A stretch of DNA of 64,000 nt, from contig CANOTO010000001.1 in NCBI GenBank assembly GCA_947570215.1, positions 1 to 64,000 of the forward strand. Reading direction: 5' to 3'. Shown piece by piece: positions 34,770 through 42,282 of the stretch. How positions within the stretch are numbered: position 1 is the stretch's first letter; each line of letters begins with the position of its first letter. A program made the position numbers and the translations under genes. The notes beneath the pieces were generated by a model. It did no database searches. It was given only the letters and a program-made list of their open reading frames with translations, and had not been told where the DNA came from. This DNA comes from an uncultured Clostridia bacterium (GTDB lineage Bacteria > Bacillota > Clostridia > Christensenellales > CAG-314).

Positions 34770-37685
34770 TTAGCAATACATAAATAGTTGAATATCCTTT
34801 TGACCGGACGCATAATTCAAAAATCTTGGAGCACTTGCATTATATTTAATACTTCCATTGCTACTCGTTGTATTAGTAATAAGTGCATTACCATTAGAGA
34901 AACCAATTGTCCAAGTAGTTGTACCGCTATCCCATGCCATAGCCTTAACAGCGGTTGCACCAAGCAGTTTTCCTTCGGCATTAGCCAATGTCCAAGCGCC
35001 GATTTCTCCGCCCAACGTCAATTCTATCGCGCCTGTCGGCAATGCACTAAGTTCCGCCTTGCTATTATCAACGTATGTTACATTATCTAATTTGGACAAG
35101 AATTTTCCGTTCATATTGCCCGCAATAAAACTATCACTGACAAGCACTACTTTCATCCCCGCTTGTAATTGATTGATATCCGTCACTTTTTTCCATGATT
35201 TCTCAGCAACCGTCAATGTTACGGTAACCGTAATCTCGGTGTTGGCGCCGAGTTGTTCTTTCGCTACGGTAAACGCGTACGTTCCTGCGGTTGCCGTTTC
35301 GGCAGCGGTTACTCCGTCGATAGAAGTCGTAACGGAAGCAAGCGCATAGCCTTGGGGTACCGTAATTGTAAATTCAAATTCAACGCCCGTGGTTGCTTCC
35401 GCATTAGCGGGAACAACAGCGTCGGTTCCTTCGTAGCCCGCAACCGCGTATTTTACCTCAAACGTTACAGCGTCCTGAGATTTGCCGCATTCGCAAGCGC
35501 CGCTTGTGAAATTGTGCGCGGCGCGTTCCGCTTCCGCTTCGCAAACGGTGCAGACCTTCCAGTGATTGGTTTCGTCCGTCGTTACCCAGTCGCCGAGAGT
35601 ATGCGCGGCAGCTTCCGTCTTATGCTCGGAATTATGCGAACACGTGCCGATATGTTTTGTTGCGTCCGTTTGGTCAACAGCATAAATATAATTGTGCGCG
35701 TCGGGGTTAATTGCAATAGTTACGTCGGCTATTTCGTTCTTACCTTGTTCGTCGAAGTTCTTGTTGCAACGGTCGCAGTGTTTGTACGCAACGTTACCCG
35801 TTGCCGAGCAGGTGGAAGCTTTAGCTTCTACCAAATCACCCTTGTGTCCGAGAGCTTCGCCCGTTGTAACCGTCGTAATAACTTGATTTTCCGCATTGAG
35901 CATAACGCCGCAAGCATTACAGGTTTTGTGAGCGATTGTAGCCGCCGCCGTGCAAGTAGCGTCAGTTGCAGGAACGTCGGTTGTGTCGGCGTGAGTACAG
36001 GGTTTGTAAGTAATTATTACTTTCACCAATTGTCCGTTACCACTATTCGGCGTAATATTGAAGAAGTAATACCCATCCGCTTCGGTTGCGGTAAGACTTC
36101 CGGTCACATTAATACCGTCGCCCTTGCCGGTAGAAGTTTTCGTTCCGGTTGTGGTTTTAGTCGGCATCGCCGTTTTTCCAAACGTAATATAGTACTCCGT
36201 GCTTTTTGCAGCTCCGGTCGTTACTACGTATTCGACCTTCAAAATCGTTCCGGGAATAGGGGTTACGTTGGCAAACCAGCCGCCGTTGTAAATCATCAAA
36301 TATCCCGTATTAGCTTTACCGTTGCCTAAACTGTATGTAACGATACCGTTGGTAAAAGTTTGATTGCCTTGCGTACCGCTTACGCCTTCATTGTCATTTG
36401 CAAAGTCAAGCGCAATAGATTTTTCGCCGAGTTTGGCAATAATTACTGTAAACGTCTTGGTAGCGTTATCGTTGCCGACAGTAATCGCAGCGGTAACGGT
36501 TACCGTTTGATCTTCGTTAGTCTGGCTGATAACGGCGGTTTCGTTGTTTTGTATGGTAAGACCGACGCCGTCTACTGTCCAAGTGATAGTTGCGCCGTCA
36601 ACAGTAGGTAAAGCGAAGTTGTCGTCCGCTTTGGCAGGAAGTTCCAACATCATGCCCGCAATATCTGCAAGATTGGCTACAACCGTAGCTTTGTGCTGAA
36701 CAAGTATTGCATTTTTAAGCTGCGCGCCGTTGTAATAACTGACTTTTCCGTACAACACTATTACTTCGCCTACGGCGGGTTTGTTTTCAAGATTACCGTA
36801 CTGTTTGCCGTCAATGTCGAGAACACCGTATACGTAAAGTTCCGTGCCGTCTTGAGCGACAATAGTCATATTGCCGTAATAGTCGTGCTCTATGTTTTCA
36901 ATAACGCCGATAGCGAAATAAAATCCGTCAGATTCCTTTTTGTCGGCGGAAACGCTGGCTTTGATAGTTTCGTAATCAGTTACGTTGAAGTCAGTAAAGA
37001 GTTTACCGCATACGCACTTTCCGTCCGTATCCGTGTGCGCAGTCGGTTCGCCTACGTACGTGCATACGGAGCATTTCTCGGTGTGAGTATCGTCTGCTAC
37101 TTCATAAGTAAGCGTGTGACCATTAGATGTGATAATTTGTCGTTCCGTTTCTTCGCAGCGACTGCACTTTACCGTCATATGACCGTCTTCGGTGCAGGTT
37201 GCGTCTACTTTATCAGATACATTAGCCTCGATTTTAGCATTGAAATCGTGTCCCAACGAGTCTATCTTGGTACCTGCGGTAATCGTAGCGCCGCAATCGG
37301 AGCATACGGTATCGGCAGTTACGCCGTCGTTCAAACAATCTGCCGGAGTACCGTTTGTCCCTGCGGTGGGGGTGTGGTTTTGGCTATCCTTGTAGCCGCA
37401 GCCGATACGAACACAAGTTCTTTCGTGCTTGTCTCCGTTAGCCTGCCACTGAACGCCCGTATAGTCGTGTCCGAGTTTGCTGTCGGCTACGGGTCTGTCT
37501 TCCGTATGGTCGCAGTTGGCGCACTTGTAATGCTCTACCTTGTCGGCGGTACAGGTGGCCGCGTCTTCGGATACAAGCTGCATATCGTGGTTGCCATTGT
37601 CGCATTCGTTCTTACACGCCGTAACCGTGAACGCAAGACACGCAATCATCAATACCGCAAGAAGTATTCTGATAGTTTTCTTCAT
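34770..37685 (-). CDS. Large surface lipoprotein with CxxC modules and Ig-like domain
   Basis: 971 residues. The signal peptide ends in a lipobox (TVTAC, lipidated C24). Residues 45-225 and about 580-725 hold repeated modules with paired CxxC motifs and GHD/GHK turns (CANCDHTED, CSDCGATIT, CNACGVML, CDRCNKNF), as in many Firmicute and Bacteroidetes surface proteins. Between them are an OB-like region (NMTIVAQDGTELYVYG), an atrophied bacterial Ig-like domain (ITWTVDGVGLTI) and a domain resembling those found beside secreted nucleases. The C terminus begins SWKKVTDINQLQAG. No catalytic motif is seen, so a binding or scaffold role is inferred. The Shine-Dalgarno is AAAGGAGAG. Expression appears to depend on an upstream leader ORF and terminator. 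Confidence 0.82.
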   Translation of the reverse strand: MKKTIRILLAVLMIACLAFTVTACKNECDNGNHDMQLVSEDAATCTADKVEHYKCANCDHTEDRPVADSKLGHDYTGVQWQANGDKHERTCVRIGCGYKDSQNHTPTAGTNGTPADCLNDGVTADTVCSDCGATITAGTKIDSLGHDFNAKIEANVSDKVDATCTEDGHMTVKCSRCEETERQIITSNGHTLTYEVADDTHTEKCSVCTYVGEPTAHTDTDGKCVCGKLFTDFNVTDYETIKASVSADKKESDGFYFAIGVIENIEHDYYGNMTIVAQDGTELYVYGVLDIDGKQYGNLENKPAVGEVIVLYGKVSYYNGAQLKNAILVQHKATVVANLADIAGMMLELPAKADDNFALPTVDGATITWTVDGVGLTIQNNETAVISQTNEDQTVTVTAAITVGNDNATKTFTVIIAKLGEKSIALDFANDNEGVSGTQGNQTFTNGIVTYSLGNGKANTGYLMIYNGGWFANVTPIPGTILKVEYVVTTGAAKSTEYYITFGKTAMPTKTTTGTKTSTGKGDGINVTGSLTATEADGYYFFNITPNSGNGQLVKVIITYKPCTHADTTDVPATDATCTAAATIAHKTCNACGVMLNAENQVITTVTTGEALGHKGDLVEAKASTCSATGNVAYKHCDRCNKNFDEQGKNEIADVTIAINPDAHNYIYAVDQTDATKHIGTCSHNSEHKTEAAAHTLGDWVTTDETNHWKVCTVCEAEAERAAHNFTSGACECGKSQDAVTFEVKYAVAGYEGTDAVVPANAEATTGVEFEFTITVPQGYALASVTTSIDGVTAAETATAGTYAFTVAKEQLGANTEITVTVTLTVAEKSWKKVTDINQLQAGMKVVLVSDSFIAGNMNGKFLSKLDNVTYVDNSKAELSALPTGAIELTLGGEIGAWTLANAEGKLLGATAVKAMAWDSGTTTWTIGFSNGNALITNTTSSNGSIKYNASAPRFLNYASGQKDIQLFMYC

Positions 37686-37720
37686 TGTCTCTCTCCTTTA
37701 TGATTTTGTACAATAAAAAA

Positions 37721-37750
37721 ACTGCGAAAGCGTATTCACCCTTTCGCAGT
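37721..37750 (-). terminator. Leader terminator (attenuator-like) before the lipoprotein gene
   Basis: AACTGCGAAAG and CTTTCGCAGTT form a stem on the minus strand followed by T7. It lies after the leader ORF and about 30 nt before the lipoprotein start, so transcription must pass it to express the gene. Confidence 0.8.
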
Positions 37751-37839
37751 TAGTTTTTCGTATATGAAGTTGTTAAAAGGGCTATACCCCCCCCCGTACG
37801 CAAATTACACGTATTAAACTTTATGTAACAACGCGCCAT
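37750..37839 (-). CDS. Leader peptide ORF, 29 residues
   Basis: Short ORF of 29 codons with a strong Shine-Dalgarno (AAGGAG at 37849-37854, 9-nt spacing), an ATG at 37839 and a TAA that touches the base of the terminator hairpin. The peptide starts MARCYIKFNTC and contains a Gly-Gly-Gly run encoded by an uninterrupted G9 tract, then IALLTTS. It is placed like an attenuation leader peptide, with its stop codon positioned so that a ribosome would cover the hairpin. No run of a single regulatory amino acid other than Gly and Thr is evident. It could also be a small bioactive peptide. Confidence 0.6.
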   Translation of the reverse strand: MARCYIKFNTCNLRTGGGIALLTTSYTKN

Positions 37840-37885
37840 TTGCTTAGTCTCCTTGCAAAATTAAGTCTTACCGACTAACAATATT

Positions 37886-37914
37886 ATTGTATCACACCAA
37901 CCGCCGAAAATCAA
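37886..37914 (-). promoter_or_regulatory. Promoter of the leader-lipoprotein transcript
   Basis: TTGATT (37909-37914), 17-bp spacer, TACAAT (37886-37891) preceded by TGA, an extended -10. The transcript would start about 40 nt before the leader ORF. Confidence 0.65.
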
Positions 37915-38044
37915 CAAAGTACGAAAAAATAATTGCAATATTTTTTGTCCGATATGCGTTAATTTCAGCAAACTGATTACATCTCGCAGTAACGGCGGAA
38001 TATTTTGCGAAGTACGTTACATACTACCTTCAAGGAGGATACTT

Positions 38045-39247
38045 ATGAGTAAAAACAATACCGGCAAAGCGGCAAGAAACAGCGAAGACCGCGTCGAGCT
38101 GGCGGTAGGTATAATTACCGTAGTATTGACGTTGGCTCTGTTCGGTTGGTTATTCTTCCGCGTGGCTACCAACAAACCGATGATGTCGGCTATAGCGTCG
38201 GCAGACGAAGTCCGCCGCGGTTACGAGCAGGAGTATACCTGCGATGTCCAATCGGACAAAATACGCGACGGAGAAAAAGTAATATGGATGGTAAACGGCG
38301 AGCAGGTTGCCGAAAGCACCTACCAAAAAGGCAGTCCGTTAACGCTCAACTACACAATGACGCAAACGGGCAGCAACAATATCATTGTCAAAGTAGGCAA
38401 ATACAAGCAATACGCCACGATAAACGTGCTTCCGCCCAAGCTTACAATAGAAGCCCCCACCGTAACCGTGACATACGGCGACAATCTGCCCGAGCTTGCT
38501 TACAACTGCCGCGGTTTTGTAGACGGCGACGACGCAGGAATGCTACCCTTCGGCGCTTGTTCCGTAACGGATATGGATTACGCCGATATAAGCGCGGACA
38601 AGCTTAACGTAGGCGTTTACAAAATTATGATTAAAGAATGCTGTGAGTTCAAGGATTACGACATAGAGTTCGAGCAGGGCACGCTTACCGTACTGCCCAA
38701 AGAATTGACGGTTAAAAACGAATTTGTAAAGACGTACGATAAAACCAATGTTATAGAAAAGCCCCTAATCGCTCTCGACGGAGTAAAAACGGGCGACGAA
38801 GTAACAGCCGTAGCCGACAAACTGTACTTTAACGACAAAAATGCAGGCGACAAAAGCGTTATGCTTGCCAACGTAGAGCTTGCGGGACGCGACAGCTGCA
38901 ACTACGTCTTAAAGGGCGAAGCACGCGGACGCATAGAGCCCAAGCATATAGAAATAAACGGGCTTACAATAAAGGACAAGGCATACGACGGCACGACGCG
39001 CGCCACAATAGAAAAAATGGGTAAAATAAACGGCGTATTGGACGGCGACAGCGTTGCGATAGGATCAATCGACCTTAACTTTGCCGAAGCGACCACAGGC
39101 ACGCAGGAAATTATAATCAACGACGTAACGCTTATAGGCGCGGACAAGGACAACTACGTAGTAGACGAAGTAACGGTAGACAACGCCAACATTACCACTA
39201 CTATATGGAACAAACTGTTTGTCAAGGACCCCGTCGTTGCGGGTTAA
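38045..39247 (+). CDS. Membrane-anchored protein with MBG and YDG repeats
   Basis: 400 residues. An N-terminal membrane anchor at about residues 18-40 is followed by an Ig-like stretch, then an MBG-type domain (VTYGDNLPELAYN, near residue 140) and two YDG-type repeats (VKTYDKTN and KAYDGTTRA). Such repeats are extracellular beta-sandwich stalks in adhesin-like proteins. No sortase signal or enzymatic domain is present, so it is probably a short surface spacer or binding protein anchored by its N terminus. The Shine-Dalgarno is AAGGAGGA. It is divergent from the large lipoprotein gene, so the two may serve the same surface. Confidence 0.82.
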   Translation: MSKNNTGKAARNSEDRVELAVGIITVVLTLALFGWLFFRVATNKPMMSAIASADEVRRGYEQEYTCDVQSDKIRDGEKVIWMVNGEQVAESTYQKGSPLTLNYTMTQTGSNNIIVKVGKYKQYATINVLPPKLTIEAPTVTVTYGDNLPELAYNCRGFVDGDDAGMLPFGACSVTDMDYADISADKLNVGVYKIMIKECCEFKDYDIEFEQGTLTVLPKELTVKNEFVKTYDKTNVIEKPLIALDGVKTGDEVTAVADKLYFNDKNAGDKSVMLANVELAGRDSCNYVLKGEARGRIEPKHIEINGLTIKDKAYDGTTRATIEKMGKINGVLDGDSVAIGSIDLNFAEATTGTQEIIINDVTLIGADKDNYVVDEVTVDNANITTTIWNKLFVKDPVVAG

Positions 39248-39320
39248 CGTAATATAGCGCGAGTTCACCACTACGGCAGTTAATGGACAATAGGTAAACT
39301 GTTTGCAGAATACAAAAAAA

Positions 39321-39352
39321 ACGGCTTAAAAGCTTCATCGCTTTTAAGCCGT
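39321..39352. terminator. Bidirectional terminator between convergent genes
   Basis: ACGGCTTAAAAGC and GCTTTTAAGCCGT form a 13-bp stem with A8 on the left side. Confidence 0.8.
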
Positions 39353-39408
39353 TTGTCACATTATTATATTGCGCCACGGTGCATAACACAAATGCATACA
39401 CACTACCG

Positions 39409-39897
39409 CTAACGCTTTCCGTAAGGACTCTTAAAACGGGGCGCGTTGATTACTTCGCCGATAACTATCGCCTGTTCGAGCGTTTCGTAGTCGGCAGCGG
39501 CAAGGTGCTGCGGATCGTCACAATAGGACTCGTCGTGTTCGATCAGACGCACTCCGTCTAATTCGTCGCAGCCTTCGTCGTCCACTTCGCCCAAGGAGCC
39601 TACGATAGGTTCGTAGCGTTCTTCCTTGCCGGAGTGGGAGTGACTGCCGTCGGCGGAGACAATCTTCTTCTCCGCCTGACGAACACGCAGACCGTTTATA
39701 TAATCGCGCTGATGCCGAGTGCGACCGTTGCCGTCCTTTACAGCTGCCGTTTTATTCGATTGCCGCTCGCTTTTATCCGATTTGAGTTTTTTGGAAATCG
39801 TTATTATTATTACCGCGAATACTACAATCAATATCACGGGAATAAACAGCAACGGCAAAACTTGCGCAACGTCGGCAAAACCAATTACGTGTAACAT
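39409..39897 (-). CDS. Uncharacterised membrane-anchored protein of the floA cluster
   Basis: 162 residues. One strong membrane segment (about residues 12-34) is followed by a basic stretch and a long hydrophilic, acidic, probably disordered tail. I do not recognise a family. It starts 10 bp after floA on the same strand, where Bacillus has yqfB, so it is probably cotranscribed with nfeD and floA and may work with the flotillin. Confidence 0.65.
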   Translation of the reverse strand: MLHVIGFADVAQVLPLLFIPVILIVVFAVIIITISKKLKSDKSERQSNKTAAVKDGNGRTRHQRDYINGLRVRQAEKKIVSADGSHSHSGKEERYEPIVGSLGEVDDEGCDELDGVRLIEHDESYCDDPQHLAAADYETLEQAIVIGEVINAPRFKSPYGKR

Positions 39898-39906
39898 TGT
39901 TTATTC

Positions 39907-40926
39907 CTATTTTTTGCTGGATTTACCGCCGTTTTCGCCGGTTCCGCTTATCGCATTACGCATAGACGTATCCGCCTGAATATTTTGCATTTGGTAGTAA
40001 TCCATTATGCCCAAGCGACCGTTTCTGAACGCCTCCGCCATAGCCTTGGGAACCTCCGCTTCCGCTTCGACGACCTTGGCGCGCATTTCCTGCGTGTGAG
40101 CCTTCATTTCCTGTTCGGTAGCAATAGCCATCGCTCTGCGCTCTTCGGCGTTTGCCTGCGCTATGCGTTTGTCCGCTTCCGCTTGATCCATTTGAAGCTG
40201 CGCGCCGATATTGCGTCCTACGTCTACGTCGGCGATATCGATAGACAATATCTCGAACGCAGTGCCTGCGTCCAAACCCTTCTTCAATACCGTTTTCGAA
40301 ATAAGATCGGGATTTTCCAAAACTTCCTTGTGAAGTTCGGACGAACCGACGGTTGTAACGATGCCTTCGCCGACGCGGGCGATAATAGTTTCTTCTCCAG
40401 CGCCGCCGATAAGACGGCTGATATTGGCGCGAACGGTTACGCGCGCTTTAACGCGCAGCTCGATACCGTTTTTGGCTATTGCGGATATTACGGGAGTTTC
40501 GATAACCTTGGGGTTAACGGACACCTTTACTGCGTTCAATACGTCGCGCCCGGCAAGGTCGATTGCCTTAGCTTCCTGCAAGGAAAGGTTGATATTGGCG
40601 CTGTGCGCGGAAATAAGCGCGTTTACCACGTTGCTTACGTTTCCGCCAGCCATAATGTGCGATTCGAGTTCGGTAATATCTATGTTAAGACCGGCTTTTC
40701 TTGCGCGAATGTAAACGTCTACAAGCATCTTATACTTGATACGGCGCATCTTCATACCGATAAGACGGGACATAGATACGTGAGCCTTACTTACCAACGC
40801 TATAAAATATGTGCCGATAGGCAGGAAAATAAGCAGTATAAGCAGTAACGCCGCCACTACGATTAACGCTATCGCCCAAGGCGCCAATACTGCGCCGCCT
40901 TCGGCGAATAAAAGTAACATATTCAT
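39907..40926 (-). CDS. floA: Flotillin-like protein FloA
   Basis: 339-residue membrane scaffold protein that organises functional membrane microdomains. It has an N-terminal hairpin membrane segment (about residues 14-40), a PHB/SPFH domain and a C-terminal helical region with EA repeats ([34 protein letters not shown]). The sequence is highly conserved across Firmicutes. It sits directly after nfeD, the usual operon partner. Confidence 0.95.
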   Translation of the reverse strand: MNMLLLFAEGGAVLAPWAIALIVVAALLLILLIFLPIGTYFIALVSKAHVSMSRLIGMKMRRIKYKMLVDVYIRARKAGLNIDITELESHIMAGGNVSNVVNALISAHSANINLSLQEAKAIDLAGRDVLNAVKVSVNPKVIETPVISAIAKNGIELRVKARVTVRANISRLIGGAGEETIIARVGEGIVTTVGSSELHKEVLENPDLISKTVLKKGLDAGTAFEILSIDIADVDVGRNIGAQLQMDQAEADKRIAQANAEERRAMAIATEQEMKAHTQEMRAKVVEAEAEVPKAMAEAFRNGRLGIMDYYQMQNIQADTSMRNAISGTGENGGKSSKK

Positions 40927-40968
40927 TTTAATATCCCCCTAATTAAAGCGTTTTTAACGCTGAAATAA

Positions 40969-41523
40969 CTATTTATCGGCTTTCACAACGACTATACGCT
41001 GTCCTTCAACCAACACAACAGTTACGTCGGAATCGGCATCGATAAAGCCGTCGCGCGCGACCACGTCTACCGACTCGCCGTCTATTACGGCTTTTCCGCC
41101 CGGACGCAGTAGCGATGTTGCCCTGCCCGTGTGTCCCGTAAGATACGAATAATCTCGCGTACCTTCCGTCTTGTCTTCGGGAACAGCCGTACCCACGTCG
41201 AAAATCGCAGTTTTGCCCAACTTACTTTTGCGTATAAGCAGGCTTGCAACAACGAACATTACTACGAACAGCACTATCGCAAACAAAACCATATACAGCA
41301 ACATATAAACGTCGCCGCCGCATACCATACGTACCACTATGCCGGCAACAACCAAGACGATTCCGCTTATTCCGAAAAAGCCTACGCCCGGCGTACACAT
41401 TTCGATTGCGCAAAATATAACTCCCAATGCGAACAATGCAATAGCCCAAGCGTTCATTTCGGTAAACAGCCTTGCAAAAGACGAATCGGCAAAGCCGTCC
41501 ATCAATAAAGTCAATACGTTCAT
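40969..41523 (-). CDS. NfeD family protein
   Basis: 184 residues with four membrane segments and a C-terminal OB-fold domain (GHTGRATSLLRPGGKAVIDGE). This is the short NfeD form without the protease domain, as in YqeZ-type partners of flotillins. It is upstream of floA in the same transcription unit and likely helps form the flotillin assembly. It starts 13 bp after hpf ends. Confidence 0.9.
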   Translation of the reverse strand: MNVLTLLMDGFADSSFARLFTEMNAWAIALFALGVIFCAIEMCTPGVGFFGISGIVLVVAGIVVRMVCGGDVYMLLYMVLFAIVLFVVMFVVASLLIRKSKLGKTAIFDVGTAVPEDKTEGTRDYSYLTGHTGRATSLLRPGGKAVIDGESVDVVARDGFIDADSDVTVVLVEGQRIVVVKADK

Positions 41524-41536
41524 TATATTATCTCCG

Positions 41537-42070
41537 TTACTGTTCTTCGTACGGCTGCAACAGGCCTACCGTACCGTCCTTACGACGGTAAACCGCTTCG
41601 ACGTTGCCCGTGTCGATATTGACGAACAAATAAAAGTCGTGATCTACCATTTCGAGATTTTCCGCCGCTTCAAGCGCCGTCATACGCTCTATTTCAAAGC
41701 TCTTGACCTTCGCGATTTCCACGGGAATGTCTTCCACTTCGGAGACAAACTCGTATTCTGCCGGACGTTCGGGCATCTTGTAGGACTTATTGAGCTTTTC
41801 GCGGTGCTTTATTATCTGACGCTCGAGCTTAGGCAAGCAGGCATCGATATTGTAGTACATTGTGTCGCCGATAACTTCCGAACGGATATGCGCTCCATGG
41901 TAGTTGATGGAAATCTCCATCTTGCATTGTCTGCCCAAGTCGGAGAGTACAACCTTGCAAGGAGTGCTGCCGTCGGGGAAATATTTGTCCAACTTTTTGG
42001 TCTTGGCGACAAGAATTTGTTCCAGTCTGTCCGACGCGCGGTAATTTTTTGCTACGATTTCCAATTGCAT
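41537..42070 (-). CDS. hpf: Ribosome hibernation promoting factor, long form
   Basis: 177 residues. The N-terminal RaiA/HPF domain (about residues 1-100) binds the 30S decoding centre. The C-terminal domain (about 120-175, HDFYLFVNIDTGNVEAVYRRKDGTVGLL) dimerises to make 100S ribosomes. This two-domain form is typical of Firmicutes. The Shine-Dalgarno is AGGAGG. A 19-bp inverted repeat upstream may be regulatory. Confidence 0.93.
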   Translation of the reverse strand: MQLEIVAKNYRASDRLEQILVAKTKKLDKYFPDGSTPCKVVLSDLGRQCKMEISINYHGAHIRSEVIGDTMYYNIDACLPKLERQIIKHREKLNKSYKMPERPAEYEFVSEVEDIPVEIAKVKSFEIERMTALEAAENLEMVDHDFYLFVNIDTGNVEAVYRRKDGTVGLLQPYEEQ

Positions 42071-42133
42071 AACGTACCTCCTATTGTATGTAGATTACAG
42101 CCTGCAAGTTAACGTTTTTACAAGCCAATTGTT

Positions 42134-42152
42134 TTGACGAATTCTCCGTCAA
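42134..42152. promoter_or_regulatory. Inverted repeat upstream of hpf
   Basis: TTGACG-aattctc-CGTCAA, 64 bp before the hpf start. It may be an operator or a terminator remnant. No clear -10 is paired with it. Confidence 0.35.
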
Positions 42153-42254
42153 TATAATTGTACCATAAATTCGAAGCGATTACAATACCAAATCCTTTAT
42201 AAAATCATTTATATTTTCTATATTTAACGAAATAACCGCATTTATAGAATAAAA

Positions 42255-42278
42255 AAAAGGAACCCTGCGGTTCCTTTT
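42255..42278 (-). terminator. clpC terminator
   Basis: AAAAGGAACC and GGTTCCTTTT form a 10-bp stem with a 4-nt loop next to the clpC stop. Confidence 0.8.
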
Positions 42279-42282
42279 GCCG

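Noticed and set aside
35253..37703. Long plus-strand frames (358 and 336 codons) opposite the lipoprotein gene
   Set aside because: They are antisense to a gene with a clear signal peptide and domains, lack ribosome-binding sites and have Cys/Arg/Tyr-rich, biased composition typical of shadow frames.
37776..37784. C9/G9 homopolymer as a probable sequencing artefact
   Set aside because: An error cannot be excluded, but the leader ORF stays open in exactly this length and has a strong ribosome-binding site, so it was kept as a feature.
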